Part shown: piece by piece, positions 59,764-64,000 of the stretch
Layout: every line of letters begins with the position of its first letter
How positions within the stretch are numbered: the first letter of the stretch is position 1
NCBI RefSeq assembly: GCF_044326205.1
Contig: NZ_JBIRCY010000013.1
Location: 1-64,000, forward strand
Reading direction: 5' to 3'
Length of the DNA stretch: 64,000 bases
Source of the DNA: Kumtagia sp044326205
Lineage (GTDB): Bacteria > Pseudomonadota > Alphaproteobacteria > Rhizobiales > Rhizobiaceae
Notes under the pieces: generated by a model
Databases searched by the model: none
The model's input: only the letters and a program-made list of their open reading frames with translations
What the model was told of the DNA's origin: nothing
Program-made: the position numbers and the translations under genes

Positions 59764-60191
59764 AGTTCATTCCGGATCCTGCGCCGAGGCGGCACAACGA
59801 TTTTACGCTTGCGATGATCAACATCGTCTTCCTGCTCCTGCTGTTTTTCCTGACCACCGGCAGCCTGATCAACCCCGAGGAAAAACAGTCGACCATTCCC
59901 TTCACCCGCAACCTGCCGCTGGAACGGTTGCCGCGTCCCTTGCTGCTGATTGAAAGCGATGGGTCCCTATTCCTTGACGGCCGGGCCATTTCGCGGGACG
60001 GCCTTGTCGACGCAGCCCGCGCGGCAATCGAGGCGACGGGCAGCGCCGACACGCCGCTCAACCTGCTGGCGCAGCGCGACATGACGGCCGCCGGTTTCCT
60101 CAACATCGCCGAGACCTTGCGCGCCGCCGGGTTTGGGCTGCAGGTCGTCACCTTGCGAGAGCCGGCCGGGTCCGGCGCGGCAACGCCATGA
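59760..60191 (+). CDS. ExbD/TolR-type protein 2, catalytic Asp replaced by Asn
   Basis: 143 residues. The membrane helix reads LAMINIVFLLLLFFLTTG. The position matching the proton-carrying Asp is Asn21, encoded AAC, in MINIVF, compared with LIDVIF in the partner gene next door. The periplasmic part keeps the ExbD layout (LLIESDGSLFLDGRAISRDGLV, LAQRDMTAAGFLNIAETLRAAGFGLQVVTL). It should fold and dimerise but not carry protons itself, so it probably pairs with ExbD 1 in a mixed dimer. GTG start and ATGA overlap with the next gene. Confidence 0.88.
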   Translation: MKFIPDPAPRRHNDFTLAMINIVFLLLLFFLTTGSLINPEEKQSTIPFTRNLPLERLPRPLLLIESDGSLFLDGRAISRDGLVDAARAAIEATGSADTPLNLLAQRDMTAAGFLNIAETLRAAGFGLQVVTLREPAGSGAATP

Positions 60192-62056
60192 GCGCCGCTT
60201 CGCCGATCAGTTTCTGGGTCATCGCCGTCGCCGGCTCGATCGCACTGCACGGTGCGATCGGCATGGCGCTCTATGCGATGCCGATGCCGGAGACCAGGAG
60301 ACCCAGCCGCACCGAAATCGACATCGCCACGCTCGCCGCCGGCGGGGCGCAGCAAATTGCCGTGCCGGAAAACGTAGCGGTGATCGAAGTGGAGCGACCG
60401 GCGATTGTCGTCCAGCCTCCGGCTTCGACGCTGGCAGCGAAGGACACTGGCGCCGTGACCGAGGCAATCCGCCCGCAGCCGAGCGGCATGCAGGCCGCAA
60501 AGGTGTCGGCCGACGTCGAGCCCGCGTCCACATCGGCCACAGTCATGCAGCCCAGCGAGCAGGCGAAAGCCGCGCCTGCCGCCACTGAAACCACTCTGGA
60601 CGCTGTGCCGTCGAATCCTGTCCAGGCGCTGGCGGAAACCAAGGCAACGACGCAGACGGCGGAAGCCGTCGCAAAACCCGACGCGGACGCCCCGAACAGT
60701 CCGGATGCGTCCACGCCCGTCCAACCCTCTCTCACCACCGTGTCAGCCGTGCCTCAGCCGCCGCCCGCGGAATTGCCGGCATCGGCAAGCGCCGAGCGTG
60801 TCGCGGCCGCGAGTGTCGAGACCGCAACCCCGCTCCCCACCGCCATTTCACAAATGGCGCCAGAAGTCTCGGAACCGGCGGAAGCCGTGGCTTCCACTGA
60901 GTCAGCCACTCCGCTGATTGCTACCGGCAATACAGGCGCGAGCGCCATTGCGGCCGCAACTGTCGAAACTGCGAAGCCGCTCCCTTCCGCCACTCCGCAA
61001 ATCGCGCCTGAAGCCCCCAGGGCTGTAGAGGCCGCCACTTCCCTTGAACCTGCTTCACACGCGGTTGCCGCCGGCAGGGCGACGGTGACGGTCCATTCGG
61101 ACAAGCCGATCGCCGGCCCGCCTCCCCTGTCAGCGCAAACAGGGCCACTGACGATCGCGCCTGCTGGCGGAGCAACAGTCGCCGCCCCGCGCATTGACGC
61201 GGCGCCAGTCGCTACGCCGTCCGGCGGACCGGCGGACGGCGCAGCGGCCGTCGTCGCGCCGGCGCACCCATCCGCAGCGGCCTCGTCCGTTCCTCCGGCC
61301 GTCGTCGCTCGCGCCCCGACGGCCGTCGTCCGCACTCCGTCCGCGCCGCCTCCAGCCGCAACGGGAGCGCAGGTCGCCGTCTTGCTGCCGAGGCCAGACG
61401 TGTTGACCGATGGCGCGGTCACCGACGGACCGACATCGGGCACATTGCGTGTCGCCGAATTCCTGTCGATGCATGAGGGCGACGATTGCTTGCTTGCGCT
61501 GCCGGCGACCATCGGCCCGACGCAGGCATCGATCCAGGCCTATGCGGCGGCGCCCGAGACGGTCGGCCGGCTCGGCGCCGAATATGAAAGGCTGTCCGGC
61601 ATCAAGCTCAAGACCGATACGAAGACGGTGTCGAAAGACCAGTGCGGGGCGTTGGCTTTCGCCAGGAGCCTTGCGCAGTATCCGAACTTCCCGCTGCGCG
61701 TGACGCTCGCCCAATCGACGATTGAAAGCGGGAACGACCTCGCCGGCGTGATCTCCGGGCTGCGCAAGGACACGCTCTATCTGATGGTCGTCGACGACGA
61801 GGGAAAGGCCGAACTCGTCACCTCCTATACCGATCAGCGCGCCTCCCTGATGACTTTCAAGGCGCCGATGACACTGACATCCGGCCCGGTGTCCTCGGTG
61901 CAACTGCTCGTCGCCATCGCGTCGGACGGCCCGCTGCGGACGATCCCGGTTCGACCCGGCATGCCGGCGGAGCAGTATTTTTCGAAGCTGGCGACGGAGA
62001 TCATCGCCGGCAACCGCTCGATCGCCTACGGTATCACCTCGTTCGTGGTGCGGTAG
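60188..62056 (+). CDS. TonB-like protein with long Ala/Pro linker and a domain shared with the adjacent kinase
   Basis: 622 residues. One N-terminal membrane helix (about 8-30, FWVIAVAGSIALHGAIGMAL) has the TonB/TolA SxxxH arrangement (SIALH) used to contact ExbB. Residues 80-415 form an Ala/Pro/Val-rich spacer long enough to cross the periplasm. The C-terminus (about 420-622) is not a standard TonB domain. It has GDDCLLAL, QCGALAFARSLAQYPNFPLRV and LYLMVVDDEGK, which match the C-terminal periplasmic part of the convergent kinase. Its TAG stop directly abuts the kinase's TAG stop. Confidence 0.82.
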   Translation: MSAASPISFWVIAVAGSIALHGAIGMALYAMPMPETRRPSRTEIDIATLAAGGAQQIAVPENVAVIEVERPAIVVQPPASTLAAKDTGAVTEAIRPQPSGMQAAKVSADVEPASTSATVMQPSEQAKAAPAATETTLDAVPSNPVQALAETKATTQTAEAVAKPDADAPNSPDASTPVQPSLTTVSAVPQPPPAELPASASAERVAAASVETATPLPTAISQMAPEVSEPAEAVASTESATPLIATGNTGASAIAAATVETAKPLPSATPQIAPEAPRAVEAATSLEPASHAVAAGRATVTVHSDKPIAGPPPLSAQTGPLTIAPAGGATVAAPRIDAAPVATPSGGPADGAAAVVAPAHPSAAASSVPPAVVARAPTAVVRTPSAPPPAATGAQVAVLLPRPDVLTDGAVTDGPTSGTLRVAEFLSMHEGDDCLLALPATIGPTQASIQAYAAAPETVGRLGAEYERLSGIKLKTDTKTVSKDQCGALAFARSLAQYPNFPLRVTLAQSTIESGNDLAGVISGLRKDTLYLMVVDDEGKAELVTSYTDQRASLMTFKAPMTLTSGPVSSVQLLVAIASDGPLRTIPVRPGMPAEQYFSKLATEIIAGNRSIAYGITSFVVR

Positions 62057-64000
62057 CTACCCGCGAATGCGAAAATAGCGCGCCGTTGCGGCACCATCCA
62101 TCTGCTTGGCGTTGATCTCGTTGGTGATGCGCGGCAGGAGATCGGAAGCCGGGACCGGGTCGGTGATCTTCATCGCGTCCAACGGCTGTGAGGTAGCAAA
62201 GGCGAGCAAAATCTCCGGCACAGGGTTCTTGTCACCGTCATTGCCGGTGCCGAGGCCAAGCGCGATGCTGAATTTTGCCGTGTCGCCGGACTTTTTCAGG
62301 ATGCGGTCGAGATTGTGGGCGATCCCGTCATGGTCGACCAGCAGCAGATAGGTCTGGCGCGCGGGCAGTATCTGCACCTCGCCACTCATTGGATCGCGGT
62401 CGACAAGCTCGTATTTCACCAGCGACAGGTTGGGCGGATCGCCCGCCCCCTGCCCCATCCTGCTCAGGAACTGGGTCACCGCGCATTGCCTCGGCCTGAT
62501 CAGACGCACGCCGATCTCCGGCTCGGTGCGAAAGCGGCCGGTGAAGTCGTTGAGCAGGTTCTTGAAGGCGTCGACGCTGTCGCCAAAACCCTCGATGTTC
62601 GTCTTCTCGCCGCTCACCGACGTCGCTGTGGCGTAGAAGCAATCGCCGCCCGAATAGTCCTTCAGCCAGGCAAGCCGCTCTGCTCCAACATCGATGTCGG
62701 TCTGCGTATCGTGTTTGATATCGGGTTTGATATCCGGCGGCTGCTTGTTCTGGTCGGTGTCCTGTTTCTGGCTGTCGTCGGCGGTATCCGGCTTCTGCGT
62801 CTTGCTGTCATCCACGACCGGTGGCTTCTGGTCGTCGGCAGGTTTCACCTCGTCCGACTTCTTCTCCGTCGTGTCGTCAGTCTTCGGTTTGACCGTATCG
62901 GTATCAGGCTTCTTTGTAGTGTCGGGCGTCTCGTCCGGCTGCTTTACCTTGTCCTCGACCGGCGGCAACGCTGGCCCGGAGACGAAGCGGTCGAGGAGCC
63001 CGCCATACCATGCCCCGCCCACAGCACTTGCCGCCACCGCCAGGAGCGCGACCGTGATCATGCCGCCAGACCGCCCGCGCCGGCGGTCGCTTGACGGCGA
63101 CGCGGCCGGTTGCGGCAGCAGGTCGGGTATCGCAATCTTCGCCGGGCCGAGATAAGGGCCGAACGGGCTTTCGCTCGGCGGCTCGATCGCCGTCGGTGCA
63201 ATCGCAGCAGCAACAGCCTCCGGCGCCTGGCCGGCCCGGGTGAGCGACGGAATTTCCGCTGGCAAACCTACACGAACGGTGGCTGCCATGGGCGGGACGG
63301 GGGTCGTCACGGTCGGTTCGAGCGTACGCTTCGGCTCGCGGGTCGACGCAACAAGCTCTCCAAGCTCTGCCATATCCCTCGGCCGGTTGCGCGGGTCCGG
63401 CTGCAGCATGGCCTCCAGAATGGCACGCAGGCTTGGATCGATGGCGGAAAGGTCGGGAACGACACGGCGTTTCTCGATCACCTCGACCTGGCTGCCGCTC
63501 ATGTCGAGCGGCGCTCCGCGAAGCGCCGCCGCCATCACCAGGCCGAGGCTGTAGATGTCGGATTGCTCCGTGACCTCGCCGCCGAACATGCCTAGCTGTT
63601 CCGGCGACACGAAGTTGTATTTTCCGGCAAACACCCCGCCAAGCAGCGTCTCGCCGCCGACCGTCGCGGAGCGTGCAATGCCGAAATCGATGATCTTCGC
63701 GCGGCCGACCTTGCCGCCCGGCAGGATGATGTTGTCCGGCGAAAGGTCGCGATGGATGATGCCCGCCTCATGCGCCGTGGCCAAGCCGGACGCGAGCCGT
63801 GCAAGCAGCGCGCGCGCTTCGGCCGGCGCCATCGGACCATGCGAAAACATGTCAACCAGCGACAGGCCGTCGACGAACTCCATGGCGAGGTAGGGCCTGC
63901 CGATCGCCTGGTCGATGGCGAAGACGTGGTAGCGGACGATCGCCTCGTGCGAGAGGTGGTTGAGGATCGACGCTTCCTTGCGGAACAGCGAGAGGATCAT
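62057..64000 (-). CDS. Receptor Ser/Thr protein kinase (PknB/PpkA-like), cut by window edge
   Basis: 647 residues visible. The true start and the Gly-loop and Lys strand lie beyond 64000. The visible kinase core has the alpha-C Glu in FRKEASIL, HRDLSPDNI, DFG and SPEQL. A juxtamembrane region leads to one membrane helix (about 313-333), then an unusual Asp/Lys/Thr/Pro-rich linker (about 345-430) and a periplasmic domain (about 445-647) with GGDCFYAT, QCAVTQFLSRMGQ and YLLLVDHDG. That domain matches the C-terminus of the convergent TonB-like protein. As TagH here carries an FHA domain, this kinase is likely the T6SS activating kinase. Confidence 0.9.
   Translation of the reverse strand: MILSLFRKEASILNHLSHEAIVRYHVFAIDQAIGRPYLAMEFVDGLSLVDMFSHGPMAPAEARALLARLASGLATAHEAGIIHRDLSPDNIILPGGKVGRAKIIDFGIARSATVGGETLLGGVFAGKYNFVSPEQLGMFGGEVTEQSDIYSLGLVMAAALRGAPLDMSGSQVEVIEKRRVVPDLSAIDPSLRAILEAMLQPDPRNRPRDMAELGELVASTREPKRTLEPTVTTPVPPMAATVRVGLPAEIPSLTRAGQAPEAVAAAIAPTAIEPPSESPFGPYLGPAKIAIPDLLPQPAASPSSDRRRGRSGGMITVALLAVAASAVGGAWYGGLLDRFVSGPALPPVEDKVKQPDETPDTTKKPDTDTVKPKTDDTTEKKSDEVKPADDQKPPVVDDSKTQKPDTADDSQKQDTDQNKQPPDIKPDIKHDTQTDIDVGAERLAWLKDYSGGDCFYATATSVSGEKTNIEGFGDSVDAFKNLLNDFTGRFRTEPEIGVRLIRPRQCAVTQFLSRMGQGAGDPPNLSLVKYELVDRDPMSGEVQILPARQTYLLLVDHDGIAHNLDRILKKSGDTAKFSIALGLGTGNDGDKNPVPEILLAFATSQPLDAMKITDPVPASDLLPRITNEINAKQMDGAATARYFRIRG

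Overview
The window is high-GC alphaproteobacterial DNA, most likely from a Rhizobiales member of the Mesorhizobium/Phyllobacteriaceae kind. The basis is overall gene content, an imp-type type VI secretion (T6SS) locus, dense two-strand operons with ATGA/GTGA overlaps, and GC-rich palindromic intergenic elements resembling rhizobial mosaic repeats. No species can be named from sequence alone. I saw no rRNA, tRNA, CRISPR array, transposase or integrase.

Left part (1-14651): a polyamine-type ABC binding protein, a Uma2-type nuclease-fold protein, a methyltransferase divergent from a MerR-type regulator (with a 19-bp-spacer promoter between them), LysR and DeoR regulators, an aminoglycoside/choline-kinase-fold protein, a three-cluster iron-sulfur protein (ferredoxin-like plus two CDGSH domains), a CAP-domain lipoprotein, and a complete BMP-family nucleoside/nucleobase ABC operon ending in a CodA-like cytosine deaminase. 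Two copies of a ~165-170 bp palindromic element sit in the intergenic gaps of that operon.

Middle part (15039-30245): a surface-glycan and cyclic-nucleotide island. It holds three glycosyltransferases with a ParD-like micro-ORF, methyltransferases, an ABC half-exporter with a heavily degenerate ATPase carrying a ~300-residue insertion, a cyclic-nucleotide-binding protein, a metallo-beta-lactamase-fold hydrolase, a polysaccharide deacetylase, another glycosyltransferase, a DUF3095 cyclase-like protein, a FkbM methyltransferase, a class III cyclase with altered purine-recognition positions, and an exported polysaccharide-lyase-like protein. My inference is glycan assembly and export tied to a locally made and sensed nucleotide.

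Then come an AlkD-like protein, an NTF2-like protein and a peptide-type ABC operon with a fused double ATPase (30310-37873).

Right part (37915-64000): a T6SS locus. On the minus strand are vgrG, a small conserved gene and tagH. Divergent from these, behind a near-consensus promoter, are an ompA-like gene, tssA, tssB, tssC, hcp, tssE, tssF, tssG and clpV, then a small exported protein and a LysM protein. Next come an M23 peptidase fused to a lysozyme-like transglycosylase domain, a DUF1036 protein, and an ExbB/ExbD/ExbD/TonB-like operon. This operon ends stop-to-stop against a receptor Ser/Thr kinase that runs off the right edge. The second ExbD has Asn where the proton-carrying Asp should be, and the TonB-like protein and the kinase appear to share the same C-terminal periplasmic domain. 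TssJ, TssK, TssL and TssM are not in the window and probably lie to the right.
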